From DATFRX01 sp035630615 (GTDB taxonomy: Bacteria > Actinomycetota > Actinomycetes > Propionibacteriales > Nocardioidaceae), in assembly GCA_035630615.1 (NCBI GenBank), contig DASQKI010000087.1:1-24144 (forward strand): a stretch of 24,144 bases of DNA, in the 5' to 3' direction. Positions 13,759 through 22,501 of this stretch are shown in pieces. The position numbers were made by a program, and so were the translations under genes. Under the pieces are notes generated by a model that saw only the letters and a program-made list of their open reading frames with translations, made no database searches and was not told where the DNA came from. Each line of letters opens with the position of its first letter. Position 1 is the stretch's first letter.

Positions 13759-14150
13759 AAACCGCTGAGCGAGCGGTCCATCTACCTGAAGGAGACCATC
13801 CCCCCGGGGCCCAAGGCTCAGTCCCAGGCGGAAAGGCGCTGACTCGTCTACCCAGTCAGGTCGATGAGGACCGGCACCCCGAACGTCTGCCACGGTCGAC
13901 CGGCTTCTCAGCCGCCATCTCAAGATGGTCGAGAGATCGACCCTGCGGGAACACGACTGCGATCCTCACTCGAAACGAACCTGCAGCCCGGCGGAGCCCG
14001 ACTGCCCTCACTGCCGGCGCGTGTGCAAACGTACGTCTGCAAACCCTCGGCAAGTCGGGCATCAGACAGGCGCGCTGGCCAGTGCCGTGCGCTGGGGCGG
14101 GAGTGGCGTCAACCCGGCCGAGCCTGTGAAACGACCTGAACGCGAACGTC
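13759..14150 (+). pseudogene. Decayed tyrosine-recombinase (phage-type integrase) gene
   Basis: Parts of an actinobacterial tyrosine integrase are spread over several frames. The N-terminal arm-binding segment KPLSERSIYLKETIPPGPKA is followed, after a shift, by ALTRLPSQVDEDRHP. After another shift near 13880 come RTSATVDRLLSRHLKMVE, then a shortened region with Cys/His clusters (HDCDPH, CPHCRRVCKR) and GALASAVRWGGSGVNPAEPVKRP, which resembles the core-binding domain just before the catalytic domain. The catalytic Arg/His/Tyr part is absent. It lies directly right of att module C, the usual place for an integrase next to its attachment site. No function is expected. Confidence 0.75.
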
Positions 14151-14242
14151 TGTCCGGTGCTCGATTTCCGCCACCCGAACGGACCTGACGCAAGGTACCT
14201 GCCATCGAGCCCGAGTGTCAGCAGCAGGCTCGCGGTGGTTGT

Positions 14243-14851
14243 CTAACTCGCGGTTGTCGTGGTGCTGCGGGCTGGAAGACTCCCGTAGAGGTTCAGACAT
14301 TCGTGCTTCTTGCGCCAGCGCCGTCGTTGGCCCGCGGCCGAATCCTCGTCGGGCGAATCACACTGCCGCCGATAACGCACGTTCTTGCAAACCACGAAGA
14401 ACTCGTGATCCGCAGAGAATCCACGGGCGATCTCCATGAATGTTTCGTCGTGGACCAGCTGGTCTAGGGCCGAAATCAGTGCGAGGTACGCAGGGTCACA
14501 ACAGATCGGTAGCTGCCACCTGTGGCGATGTCGTTGCGCCAGGGCTTCATAGAAGTTCTCCAACGGATTACGGACCGCATAACAGATCCACCGCCAGTAC
14601 GCATGCATCTCGGGTTTAAGGCGATCGAATTGCCCGTCGGCACGAAGCATCAGGTCCGCAGTCTCGAGCAGCGGAGGACTAGCCAGGACCCCAAGGTCGA
14701 AGCTCAGCCAAGCGTTGCGTACCTCGCGCTCGCCCTGGAGGAGACCGAGCGACCGAGTCACGCGGTACGCGAGCAACGCAAGCAGCACCGTCGTCAGAAA
14801 TTGAAAGAAGGCGATCAAGTCCGAGGCTTCCACAGCCACCTCCATAACCAT
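14243..14851 (-). CDS. Membrane-anchored hypothetical protein
   Basis: This is a 202-residue protein that I cannot assign. One N-terminal membrane helix is clear (SDLIAFFQFLTTVLLALLAYRV), followed by a cytoplasmic-looking, helical domain with several Trp and Tyr (MHAYWRWICYAVRNPLENFYEAL), a Cys pair (ICCDP), and a basic C-terminal tail. The layout recalls single-helix proteins with a DUF-type sensor domain, but no motif is decisive. Starts at 14851 or 14845 (MEVAVE) are both possible; GGAGG-like bases are weak. A DosR-like palindrome lies about 90 bp upstream. Codon use is like its neighbours. Confidence 0.65.
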   Translation of the reverse strand: MVMEVAVEASDLIAFFQFLTTVLLALLAYRVTRSLGLLQGEREVRNAWLSFDLGVLASPPLLETADLMLRADGQFDRLKPEMHAYWRWICYAVRNPLENFYEALAQRHRHRWQLPICCDPAYLALISALDQLVHDETFMEIARGFSADHEFFVVCKNVRYRRQCDSPDEDSAAGQRRRWRKKHECLNLYGSLPARSTTTTAS

Positions 14852-14941
14852 TCAGGCCGGCCTCAATTTGGCCTAGCCCCTTCTCCCTGTCCCGAGAAAG
14901 CCCACTCGTCCGAGGCTGGCCCGAGCTGATTCGCCGACGGC

Positions 14942-14957
14942 AGGGCCAAAAGACCCT
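14942..14957 (-). promoter_or_regulatory. DosR-like palindrome upstream of the membrane-anchored unknown
   Basis: Read on the minus strand the site is AGGGTCTTTTGGCCCT, near the GGGACY(N)GGCCCT form of DosR/DevR boxes with one mismatch in the left arm. It lies 90 bp before the start at 14851. Confidence 0.45.
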
Positions 14958-15090
14958 GCGGGCTGTCGGACATCGTGGACCTACTGCATGGCCCCGACCG
15001 TCCCGTATGCACAGCGATGCGCGATCCTCGCTGACCGTGGGCGAGGTCAATGCCATCCGCGAGGGTGGTGCGTCGGGAACTGGGGCATTC

Positions 15091-18000
15091 TCATCCGACG
15101 CCAAGGGCGGCTAGCAGGTGGTACAGGGAGCCGTATCCGGCGGCGCCTGCGGTGCGGGCCGGATCGGGTGTCGCTCGTTCACTGTAGGGCTTGGCCTGCT
15201 CGTCCATGTCGGCATCCAGGTCTGAAACGCTGGCGGACGACACTGACCAACCAAGCGGCGCCGCGATCGAGGGTTGCGGCGTCTGGTGGATGACGAACAC
15301 GGGCCTGGTGGCCAGCGGATAGTCGAGCAGGTCGAGGCACTCGAGTCGGGTATCGGTGGTGGTCGCCGCGGTGCCGGGTACCGGAGGGGTACATAACGCC
15401 GCCCTGGCCAGCACGCGCGACCTTGCCAGCGCCGTGTTGGCCGAGACCTTGTGGTCCCGGGCGTTGTGGTTGCCGACCGGAGGGATCAGGATCTCGGGGA
15501 TCGGCTTCGAAGCCCAGCCCCAGTCGCCGGCCTGCTGAGGCGGCGCTTCCTCGTTGTCTCCGACGCTCTCGGATGCCAGCTCGCGGTCGGTGACGGAGTA
15601 GTCGCCGCCCGTGCCGTTCTCAAGGAACACGACCACAGGCATGATCAGCTCGCCCTCTCCATCCGCGAGCACGCCGTCGTTGTGGATTTGTACCAGGGGA
15701 ACCCATAGTGGGCCGAGCGCGTTGATCGTGCCGAGCCCGGTGTTGTCCGTGTAACCGCCATCGATCAGCTGAGTCGGATCCAGCTCGTTACAGCTGCCCA
15801 CGACGCCGGAAGGCGTCAGGTACGGGAACCGGCTTGCCAATAGTCCCGCGGTCATCGCCGGAAGGTTGCCAAGGCAGTGCTTCCCGACCGTCGCCTCGTC
15901 AGCATCCGGCCCTTCGCTGTACAAGGCAAACGCGTCCCAGCTGTGCCGGCCCGCGTCGCTGTTGCCGCAGCTCGGCCACTTGCCGGTATTGATCTCTTGG
16001 TGGAGGTCGACCTGGCTGAGCAGTGCCCGGCAGCCGTCCCTGGCCGCCGACGAGGTCAGGATCAGCTGGCCCGTCAACGCGTCCGGTACGACGTGATCCT
16101 CGGCGTCGGCGACCTCGGGGAGGAAAGGCGTGTGGATGGTCTCCATGCCCGGCTCTCCTTCCCATGCAGTCTCCATGAGTCCGGCACGATCGAGGAGAGC
16201 TCGCTCGCTCGAACGGTGCGGCAGGACGGGAGCCGAGAACCTAATGCCCGCGGCCGATGCCAGTAGATCGCCCGAGGCCAGCGACACGGACGCGACTGAC
16301 AGCGCCTCGGGCCCGGACATCGCCTTGGTGGCGTCCAGTGGATCCGGATCGAAACGTGCGAGAGTGAGGCCCAGTGCGCCACCTGACGCACCTGCCGAGA
16401 ACAGGGCGCTGTGGCGGGCACATTCGTCGCCGGCCGAGCCGATCCGCTGCAGTGCGGAGGCGGTCCAGTACGTCGCACGGATCCCGCCGCCTTCGGCGGT
16501 GTACATGACCATGGGTCGGACGCTGATGCCTGGGTGACCTGCGTAGGGGACGCGTCATCCTGGTCCATCCAAAGATCGAACGCCTCTTCCAGGCCCGGCC
16601 GCTCGGGGATCGATCCTGAACCCACGACCGGGTGTACGTCGGTCCGGCTGCCGAACATCGCGGTCGCGGCCACGGTGATCGCCAGGAGGGAGATCACGGG
16701 AGTGGCGCGAAACCTGCGGAACACTCGAGTGTCCGAATCGTCTGCCCATGCCTGGCCAGTCACAAAGTGCCGTACCCACTGGGGCCGCAGCACGACCCGG
16801 AAGAGCTGGACGAACTCAGGCGGCTGACGGCCTTGGGCGTACGCCATGATCTGGCCGAGCATGAGCGTCAGCGTGCCGAGGGCGAGCGTCGCCACGGCCA
16901 GCGCGCCAAAGCCTGCTCCGAACGCCTCGTATGCGAACCAGCGAGGAAAAGCCGCGAGCAGTACGAAGATGGCGATCCACACCGCGAGCAGCCCCGCGGA
17001 CAGTAGCTCGCGCAAGTTCGGAAGCCACCCGTCATCCGCCTCGACGACGCTCGCGCCTTCGCCTGGCTTGAGGATCGCCGCCGCCCATGGGGGCACGGCA
17101 GGATGTGGCGGGAGACCGTGCAGCCAGGTCAACACTGCGAAGGAGAAGAGCCACGGCAGTATGGTGAAAGCGAGCCCGACCAGCAGGGGGAACCATGGTG
17201 GCGCCCACGGGTCCACCACGTTCCCGCCCACGACCAGCGATCCACCCGGGTCCAGGTCGAGCAGACCGATCCAGGACAACACGGTTTCGCCCGTGAACGC
17301 TCTGATCAACCCCAGCCCGGTCAATGACAACGCGGCGACGGTGAGGACGTCCCCAACTGCCATCACGTCCCGTGCGTACGCGATGTCGCGAGGGGGGAGC
17401 ACCTCGAGGGCTTGGTAGCCCCTCCCGCGCATGAGTAGCGAGACGGCCATGATGACGAACGGGACGGCGCAGAAGATGCCCAGTCGAAGGCCGAACACCT
17501 CTCCATCGAGGACGAACGCCACCAACAGCGCAAGAATGATAAGCAGAACGGGACCGGCCAGCCAGAACATCAGGCCCTGACGTCGAGGTACCGGCAACCC
17601 TCCGTCGGACGGGGGATCGTAGTAGGGCCAACAGGTCCCCGAGCCAATCACTCGCCGGTACGCCCAGTTGGCCCGCAGTCTGCCCAGGATGAAGATCGTC
17701 GGCAGAACGACCAACCCAAACACCAATCCGGCGGCGATCCAGTGCCACGCCCCGGTCCGGTTGTCGAGCCAGGCTCGCTGGACGTCGGGGAGCTGGTCGA
17801 AGAGATTGTTTACGCCGGCCAGGGGCAACACCGCCAGCACCGCGATCGGCAGGAAAGCGAGCAGGCTGAAGCGTTGGATTGACAGGGCGCTGCGGATCGC
17901 ACGGAATCGTGCAGCCACGAGGTCGCCGGACCGCACCGCCGCGACGACCGCCGCGAGAGCCAGGCCACCGATCAGAAGCCACTTGATCGCCGCGAGGGCA

Positions 18001-18530
18001 GCGAGACCATATGTGGCCACCGGTGAGACAGGGTCGCCGACGTCCCGCGCGCAAACCCCCACCGCAAACCACGCCGCATCCTCCGCAAGGTCGACTAAGG
18101 CGAGTGCCCAGACGAGCCTGCCGGTCCAGTGCCGAGGTGCCCCAGGTGCCCTGCCCGAGATCGTGTCGATCAGTTTCACCAGCGCATACCGGTACAGGAA
18201 GATGAAGATCACATCGAGAAGCAGGTAGGCGATCAACAGTTGCTTCCAGTCCGCCACCTGCGTTTCGGAGAACACGTCACGCCGATGGTCGGCGAACCTC
18301 CACGCCATCGGCCCGCCGAGCTCGTTGAACGTTGCGTGCCCGCCGCCCTCCCGGGTGAGGAACTGACCGGACAGGTTACTGACCTCGTGCAGGGCCAGCC
18401 ACAGCGCAGCGAGCGCCGCGACCAGCGCCCCGGGTCTCTTGAAGTTGACCGGCGTTGGGGGGTCTGGCGGGACCGAAGAGGGCGGCGCCGGCGCGGCGTC
18501 AGAGCCGGAGAAAGCGAGATCATCGGTCAT
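15091..18530 (-). CDS. Polytopic membrane protein with C-terminal patatin-like phospholipase domain (one-base frameshift)
   Basis: If one base is restored this is a protein of about 1146 residues. The N-terminal ~640 residues contain about 12-13 hydrophobic segments, for example LVAALAALWLALHEVSNL, LLIAYLLLDVIFIFLYRY and LLAITVAATAMFG. The C-terminal ~475 residues form a patatin domain: oxyanion loop EGGGIRATYW, nucleophile elbow FSAGASGGALG, and catalytic Asp in LIDGGYTDNTGLG. Patatins hydrolyse acyl esters of lipids with a Ser-Asp dyad. The reading frame breaks at 16520-16555, where DDASPTQVT must continue as HPGISVRPMVMYTAEGG; the span is one base short of a codon multiple. ATG 18530 is preceded by AAGGAGG. 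A DosR-like palindrome lies 108 bp upstream. If the shift is real the catalytic part is lost or made separately. Confidence 0.8.
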
Positions 18531-18638
18531 GATCGCCTCCTTGAAACCCGCGGCGCTCCCACCAGCTTCGAGGAGCTGCGACTCGTCCGGATATCGGTAA
18601 ACGTCCCAAGATCTGCGACCCCACGGCCCCATTGCTAG

Positions 18639-18652
18639 CGTGCCGAAAGTCC
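18639..18652 (-). promoter_or_regulatory. DosR-like palindrome upstream of the membrane patatin
   Basis: Minus-strand GGGACTTTCGGCAC is close to the GGGAC(N4)GGCCC core of actinobacterial DosR/DevR boxes. It is located 108 bp before ATG 18530. Confidence 0.5.
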
Positions 18653-18691
18653 CAAATTGATCGCCGATGACCGCCTGGAGCCAGAGTCGAT

Positions 18692-18723
18692 GGTCTGGGG
18701 TTCGAATCCCTCCGAGCGCACCA
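18692..18723 (+). repeat. tRNA-Arg-like 3' tail D
   Basis: GGTCTGGGG followed by the T-loop TTCGAAT and an acceptor strand ending GAGCGCACCA. It matches modules B and C from the T-arm onward but has A instead of G before CCA and no anticodon half, so it is not a tRNA gene. The 20 bp after CCA (CTGACTCGCGGAAACGTCAG) resemble the flank right of module C. It may be the outermost, oldest scar. Confidence 0.6.
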
Positions 18724-18880
18724 CTGACTCGCGGAAACGTCAGTCCGAGCCCTCCGTCGAGGAACAGTCGAGTTGTCCGCTCTGGAAAGCCGTTGTGGAC
18801 GGGCCGGACCGTTCGGTGACCGCCTGATGGCCTGGTCCCACCCGCATGACAGGTGGATCGGGCCGACAGTCAAGCCGCGC

Positions 18881-19429
18881 CTAGCGCTCGCCGAGAGCCT
18901 TGAGAAGTGCGTCGTAGGTCGAGTCCAGATCCGTGCTCTTGATGCGGATCAGGGCGTCGTCTCCGGCGGCCATGGCTTCGAAGGCGGCATGCTCTCGTTC
19001 GAACGCTGCATCGCCACCTTGGGCGGCGACCTCGGCAAGGACGAAACGAGCCCACGCGTCATGCCCCGCATCTCGACCGCGTGAGTGAAGCCGTTTCGCG
19101 GCGGCGTACGGCTCGATCTCGAGCAGGATGCCGACGTACTCGGCCCCGGCCTCCTCGGCCGCGGCGCGGAAGCGGTCGATCTGGTCGCGTCTCATGACCA
19201 GCTGCGGGAGCACCACGTCGTAGCCGGTGGACAGATAGGCGGTGATCAGCGCCAATGCTGCAGTACGGATCCGCGCCGCAGCCTCGGGGTCGGACTCCCA
19301 GCCGCCGATCAGCGTGCGCAGGCGGTCGATGTCGCACAGCAAGGTGCCGGGGTGCTCCGCGGAGTATCGATGGGCCAGTGTCGTCTTCCCTCCAGCTTTC
19401 GGGCCGTTGAGGTGGATGAGCCGCGGCAC
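18881..19429 (-). CDS. P-loop kinase-like ATPase (zeta-toxin/gluconokinase-like fold)
   Basis: This is a 182-residue single-domain P-loop protein. Walker A is GPKAGGKTTLA at about residues 9-19, and the Asp-rich segment LLCDIDRLRTLIGGW at about 30-44 is typical of predicted nucleoside/sugar-kinase or zeta-like proteins. The lid region includes AKRLHSRGRDAGHD with basic residues. The family contains small-molecule kinases and nucleotide-modifying toxins, and nothing here selects between them. The unusual Lys after GP and the GG before K differ from the common GPPGVGKST form. Start is GTG. It is a lone gene between tail D and a membrane protein gene. Confidence 0.78.
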   Translation of the reverse strand: MPRLIHLNGPKAGGKTTLAHRYSAEHPGTLLCDIDRLRTLIGGWESDPEAAARIRTAALALITAYLSTGYDVVLPQLVMRRDQIDRFRAAAEEAGAEYVGILLEIEPYAAAKRLHSRGRDAGHDAWARFVLAEVAAQGGDAAFEREHAAFEAMAAGDDALIRIKSTDLDSTYDALLKALGER

Positions 19430-19501
19430 ACGTCGAACTTAGCTGACCGAGGTAGTCCTCGGCTTGGCTCGTCGGCCGGCGGGCCCCTGGCCGATGGCCC
19501 G

Positions 19502-20437
19502 TCAGGTGCTGGTCGCGATGCCGATCAACGCCGTCAGCAGGGGCGCCGCGATCACCACCGTCGTCTCGAACGACCGCCACGATCCACCGCCGCCGGTAAG
19601 GGTTGCGAGGTCATTGCGGCGTTGGATCTGATCCGACAGCGTCGGATCGGCCGGATCGGGCAGGGGCGCGAACTCGTCGATGATCCGCTGCGCCCGCGCG
19701 TCGATCGCCGTCGTGGCGAGGCCGTAGAACGCCCCGAGCATGACGGCGAAGATGAGGCCGTAGAGCAACACCTGCTCGGGCGGCACCGGAAGGTCGGGAT
19801 CGAAGGCGAGCAGAGCGCGGCGACGCAGCCCGGTGGTGATCACGAGCAACGTCAGGAAGGCGCCGAAGGTCGTGAGGAGGCGCCGCAGGTCTGCGCGGAG
19901 TTGAATGATCAGCCGCACTCGACAACGTCCGGACTCGTCCCAGTGGCTGTCGTCAGCGGCGATCCAGCGAAGGGCCAGGAACGTGGCGAGCCCCGGTGTC
20001 ATGCACAGCCCGGCGAACAACGTGATCGGTCTGGTCTGGATCGCGAGATCTTTGTCGATGGACGCTTCCGCTCCCGATGCGCCGAGAAAGAGGCCGGCGA
20101 ACACCGAGGCCTGGATCAGGAGGACGATCACCGCCCACGACGCCACCGTCGTACGTTCGATCTGGCGGCTCAATCGGACCACCCGTACAAGCCAGAACGC
20201 GAAGAACATGCCGGCCGCGAGAGCGAACCCGCCCAGTGCACCGAGAAGCGCGACCCACATGTCGAACTGAACGACGCCTTCCAGGCGATCCGCCGCGCCA
20301 GTGTTGCCGACGTAGGCAACGGTGCCGGCGTACCCAGCGATGAAAAGGACGAAGCCAGCCGCTGGAGCCCATCGCGGCGAGCCATCGGCACTGGCTCGCT
20401 CCGCCCGACAGCCATCCGACAGGTCAGACACCGTCAC
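19502..20437 (-). CDS. Polytopic membrane protein of unknown function
   Basis: This is a 311-residue protein with about 7 hydrophobic segments, including GFVLFIAGYAGTVAYVG, WVALLGALGGFALAAGMFFAFW, WAVIVLLIQASVFAGLFL, LLYGLIFAVMLGAFYGLATT and a C-terminal TTVVIAAPLLTALIGIAT. A short charged loop (RIIDEFAPLPDPADPTLSDQ) lies between the last two. No catalytic motif is seen and I do not recognise a family. Start GTG 20437, or the GTG two codons later, follows GGAGGG. A DosR-like palindrome lies 112 bp upstream, at the end of the preceding phzF-like gene. Confidence 0.72.
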   Translation of the reverse strand: MTVSDLSDGCRAERASADGSPRWAPAAGFVLFIAGYAGTVAYVGNTGAADRLEGVVQFDMWVALLGALGGFALAAGMFFAFWLVRVVRLSRQIERTTVASWAVIVLLIQASVFAGLFLGASGAEASIDKDLAIQTRPITLFAGLCMTPGLATFLALRWIAADDSHWDESGRCRVRLIIQLRADLRRLLTTFGAFLTLLVITTGLRRRALLAFDPDLPVPPEQVLLYGLIFAVMLGAFYGLATTAIDARAQRIIDEFAPLPDPADPTLSDQIQRRNDLATLTGGGGSWRSFETTVVIAAPLLTALIGIATST

Positions 20438-20549
20438 GCACCCTCCGGAGGCTCCGACCGCTCATCACTCAGCCTGGTCGTGCCCGTGATCCTCAGGCGT
20501 CAATGCCGGCGGTTTCGCCGACGCTAGCGCCTCCTCGACGCGGTGGGAT

Positions 20550-20564
20550 GGGCCCAAGGTCCCC
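20550..20564 (-). promoter_or_regulatory. DosR-like palindrome upstream of the polytopic membrane protein
   Basis: Minus-strand GGGGACCTTGGGCCC, the best match in the window to the GGGAC(C/T)...GGCCC form. It abuts the stop codon of the phzF-like gene and lies 112 bp before the start at 20437. An overlapping CCCCC/GGGGG stem (20561-20576) could also be read as a weak hairpin, but no T-run follows. Confidence 0.5.
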
Positions 20565-21446
20565 CTAAGGTGGGGGCAGCGCGCGGAGCGACCCGGTGGC
20601 GACGAGGCTGACGTCTCCGGCAACGGTGACCCGATTGATGGCGTCTGGCGAACCGTGGACGGTCGCGATGATGGTGCTCGGTCGACCGACGAAACGGCCC
20701 TGCGCGAGCGCGATCGGTGTGTCGACTGCGGCTCGGACGTGCCGCACGAGGTAGGCAGCGACACAGCCGGCCGCGCTTCCGGTGGCGATGTCCTCGACCG
20801 AGCCGTCGTTCTCCCAGTGCCTGCCTTCGACGGCAGCCGGGTCGAGGACATAGGCATACTGGGCGCCCATCCGGTCCAGGAACCCTGCTAGGTCGGCATG
20901 CGTGACCGATGCTCGAGCCAACGCCGCCCCACGTACCGGAACGATCAGGTACCTGAGACCGGTCGACACGATCTCGAGGGGCAGGGTGTCATCGAGGTCG
21001 GACTCCTCCAGGCCGAACGCGGCGGCCACCGCCGGTCGGTCAATGGCGGCGGTTTGGTCGATCCAGTCGGGTTGTCCCTGGTCCAACAGCGCGGACACCT
21101 GACCTGGCGTCTCGCGGCGCGTCGTCACACGCACTGTCTGGGCGCGGAGCGCGATCGTCCACAGGCGCTCCTCGTCGGTCGACGCCTCGGCGAGATCGTG
21201 TAGTACGGCCGCCGCGCCGAGCACCGGATGGCCCGCGAAGTCGAGCTCCTGAGTCAGGTCGAAGACCCGGGCTTCGACCGCCGACGTGGCCGATCTGGTG
21301 ACGAAGATGGTTTCGAAGTGCCGGAGCTCCTGGGTGATCCTGAGCATTTGGGACGTGGTCAGCTCCGGCGGGTCGACGAAGACCGCAACGCTGTTTCCCG
21401 CGTATGGAACGTTGGAGAAGACATCGACGTGGTGGTAGTCGGTCAC
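20565..21446 (-). CDS. PhzF-family isomerase-like protein
   Basis: This is a 293-residue, two-domain protein of the PhzF/diaminopimelate-epimerase fold. Conserved marks are HHVDVFSNVPYAGNSVAVF at the start, RHFETIFV with the Glu that serves as catalytic acid/base in PhzF, LDFAGHPVLGAAAVL, and the second-domain ATGSAAGCVAAYLVRH. Most members are not phenazine enzymes and have unknown small-molecule substrates, and no phenazine genes are near. GTG 21446 is chosen because homology begins there; a longer open frame upstream is unrelated Arg/Gly-rich sequence. Divergent from the VC0807-type gene, with about 200 bp between them. Confidence 0.88.
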   Translation of the reverse strand: MTDYHHVDVFSNVPYAGNSVAVFVDPPELTTSQMLRITQELRHFETIFVTRSATSAVEARVFDLTQELDFAGHPVLGAAAVLHDLAEASTDEERLWTIALRAQTVRVTTRRETPGQVSALLDQGQPDWIDQTAAIDRPAVAAAFGLEESDLDDTLPLEIVSTGLRYLIVPVRGAALARASVTHADLAGFLDRMGAQYAYVLDPAAVEGRHWENDGSVEDIATGSAAGCVAAYLVRHVRAAVDTPIALAQGRFVGRPSTIIATVHGSPDAINRVTVAGDVSLVATGSLRALPPP

Positions 21447-21650
21447 GAGGCGAGCGTATGTCCCCCTTCGCCGACCCGTCGGGCGCCCTCGAAGCAGGAC
21501 GAGCGACGTGCCGATTCGGTCGAGTACGACGCGTCGCGTACAGTGAACAGATCGAGGGGCATGTCGTACGCGGAGTCCGTCTGCGGCGCCCTTGGGAGCA
21601 GCATTGACCGCCGGTCGGCTTGGGGCCGGAGATGGGGTATTGGCATCTCC

Positions 21651-22334
21651 ATGGCATTGGTTCAGACGGTCGACCCCACCGACAGCTCGGCAGGTGACGG
21701 CCAGTCCGAGCCGCCGCCCCCACAGCCACATCTCCCCGCGATCTTGCGCCACATTGCCCTGAGCCTGCTGATCGCCTGCTTCATGCCGGCCCTGTTGTTC
21801 TACGTGTGTATGGCGACCATCAATGTGTGGGTGGCGCTCGTCGCGGCGCTGGCCTGGTGCTACGGAGTCAGCGCATGGCGGATGGCCACCAAGCGGCAAC
21901 GGTCGGGTCTGCTCATGTTGACGGTGGCGGTTCTGACAGCCCGGACGGCGTTCGCGTTGGCGAGCGGCGACACCTTCCTCTACTTCTTGCAGCCGGCCGT
22001 CACCGATGTCCTGGTGGCCGCGGTGTTCTTCGCCTCGCTCGCCACGACTCGCCCGGTCGTGGCTCGGCTGGCATCGGATTTCTTTCCGATGACCGCCGAC
22101 GTCGCCAGGCGGCCACGGATCCGACGTCTGTTTTGGCACCTCACCCTCCTGTGGGCCGTGGTGTGCCTCGGCAAGGCCTCGGTAACGGTGTCGTTGCTCG
22201 TGTCGCAATCGACCATGACCTTTGTCGTGGTCAAGAGCATCTGCCTCCTCTCGATCACAATCTTGGCTGTCACGGCCACGGTCATGGCCGCGGTGTGGGT
22301 TGCGCGCAAGGAAGGACTGTTGATGACCGCGTGA
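21651..22334 (+). CDS. VC0807-type membrane protein
   Basis: This is a 227-residue membrane protein with six or so hydrophobic segments. It resembles the VC0807 family: ARTAFALASGDTFLYFLQP, TTRPVVARLASDFFPM, RRPRIRRLFWHLTLLWAVV and the C-terminal WVARKEGL. These proteins have no proven role and recall intracellular-septation-type proteins. The N-terminal 35 residues are Pro/Gln-rich and probably cytoplasmic. ATG 21651 is favoured by the start of this pattern, but a clear ribosome binding site is missing; starts up to about 30 codons upstream are possible. In the upstream gap a TACAGT box near 21538 might be a -10. Confidence 0.72.
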   Translation: MALVQTVDPTDSSAGDGQSEPPPPQPHLPAILRHIALSLLIACFMPALLFYVCMATINVWVALVAALAWCYGVSAWRMATKRQRSGLLMLTVAVLTARTAFALASGDTFLYFLQPAVTDVLVAAVFFASLATTRPVVARLASDFFPMTADVARRPRIRRLFWHLTLLWAVVCLGKASVTVSLLVSQSTMTFVVVKSICLLSITILAVTATVMAAVWVARKEGLLMTA

Positions 22335-22433
22335 CGGTCTGCATCGCCGACAAGTATTTTTGATTGATATTCCGAAGGGGTCGAAATTCCGTACTCGACC
22401 GATTAGGGAAATCAGTGGGCGTGTGACACGGTT

Positions 22434-22448
22434 GGGATGAACGGTCCT
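22434..22448 (+). promoter_or_regulatory. Degenerate DosR-like palindrome upstream of the cold-shock gene
   Basis: GGGATGAACGGTCCT keeps the outer GGGA and TCC arms, but the two bases after GGGA differ. Its distance to the start codon, 115 bp, matches that of the other sites. Weak on its own. Confidence 0.25.
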
Positions 22449-22501
22449 TAGAAACTCTGTGTACGTGGTTACTCTTCACGCTCGCCGATTCCTGCGGGCG
22501 T

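Larger units (their letters stand above)
13691..18723. mobile_element. Element remnant between att scars C and D
   Basis: This is about 5 kb starting with a decayed integrase and holding a small membrane-anchored unknown and the large membrane patatin, ending at a shorter tRNA tail (D). D lacks the iterons seen in A-C, so the right boundary is less certain than the left. Confidence 0.4.

Noticed and set aside
13558..13923. Minus-strand 121-codon frame containing GGIRTPNLLIRS
   Set aside because: This peptide is the reverse-strand translation of the tRNA-Arg 3' end in module C, a common false gene. A similar false frame (ARRDSNPRPS) is produced by tail D at 18520-18873, and a plus-strand one (VGGSNPSERA type) by module B.
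19085..20527. 480-codon plus-strand frame
   Set aside because: It is charged and repetitive in composition and antisense to the P-loop kinase and the polytopic membrane protein genes, both supported by motifs or hydrophobic patterns.
21447..22208. N-terminal extension of the phzF-like frame by about 250 codons
   Set aside because: The extension is antisense to the VC0807-type gene, is Arg/Gly/His-rich, and the PhzF pattern begins at the GTG at 21446.
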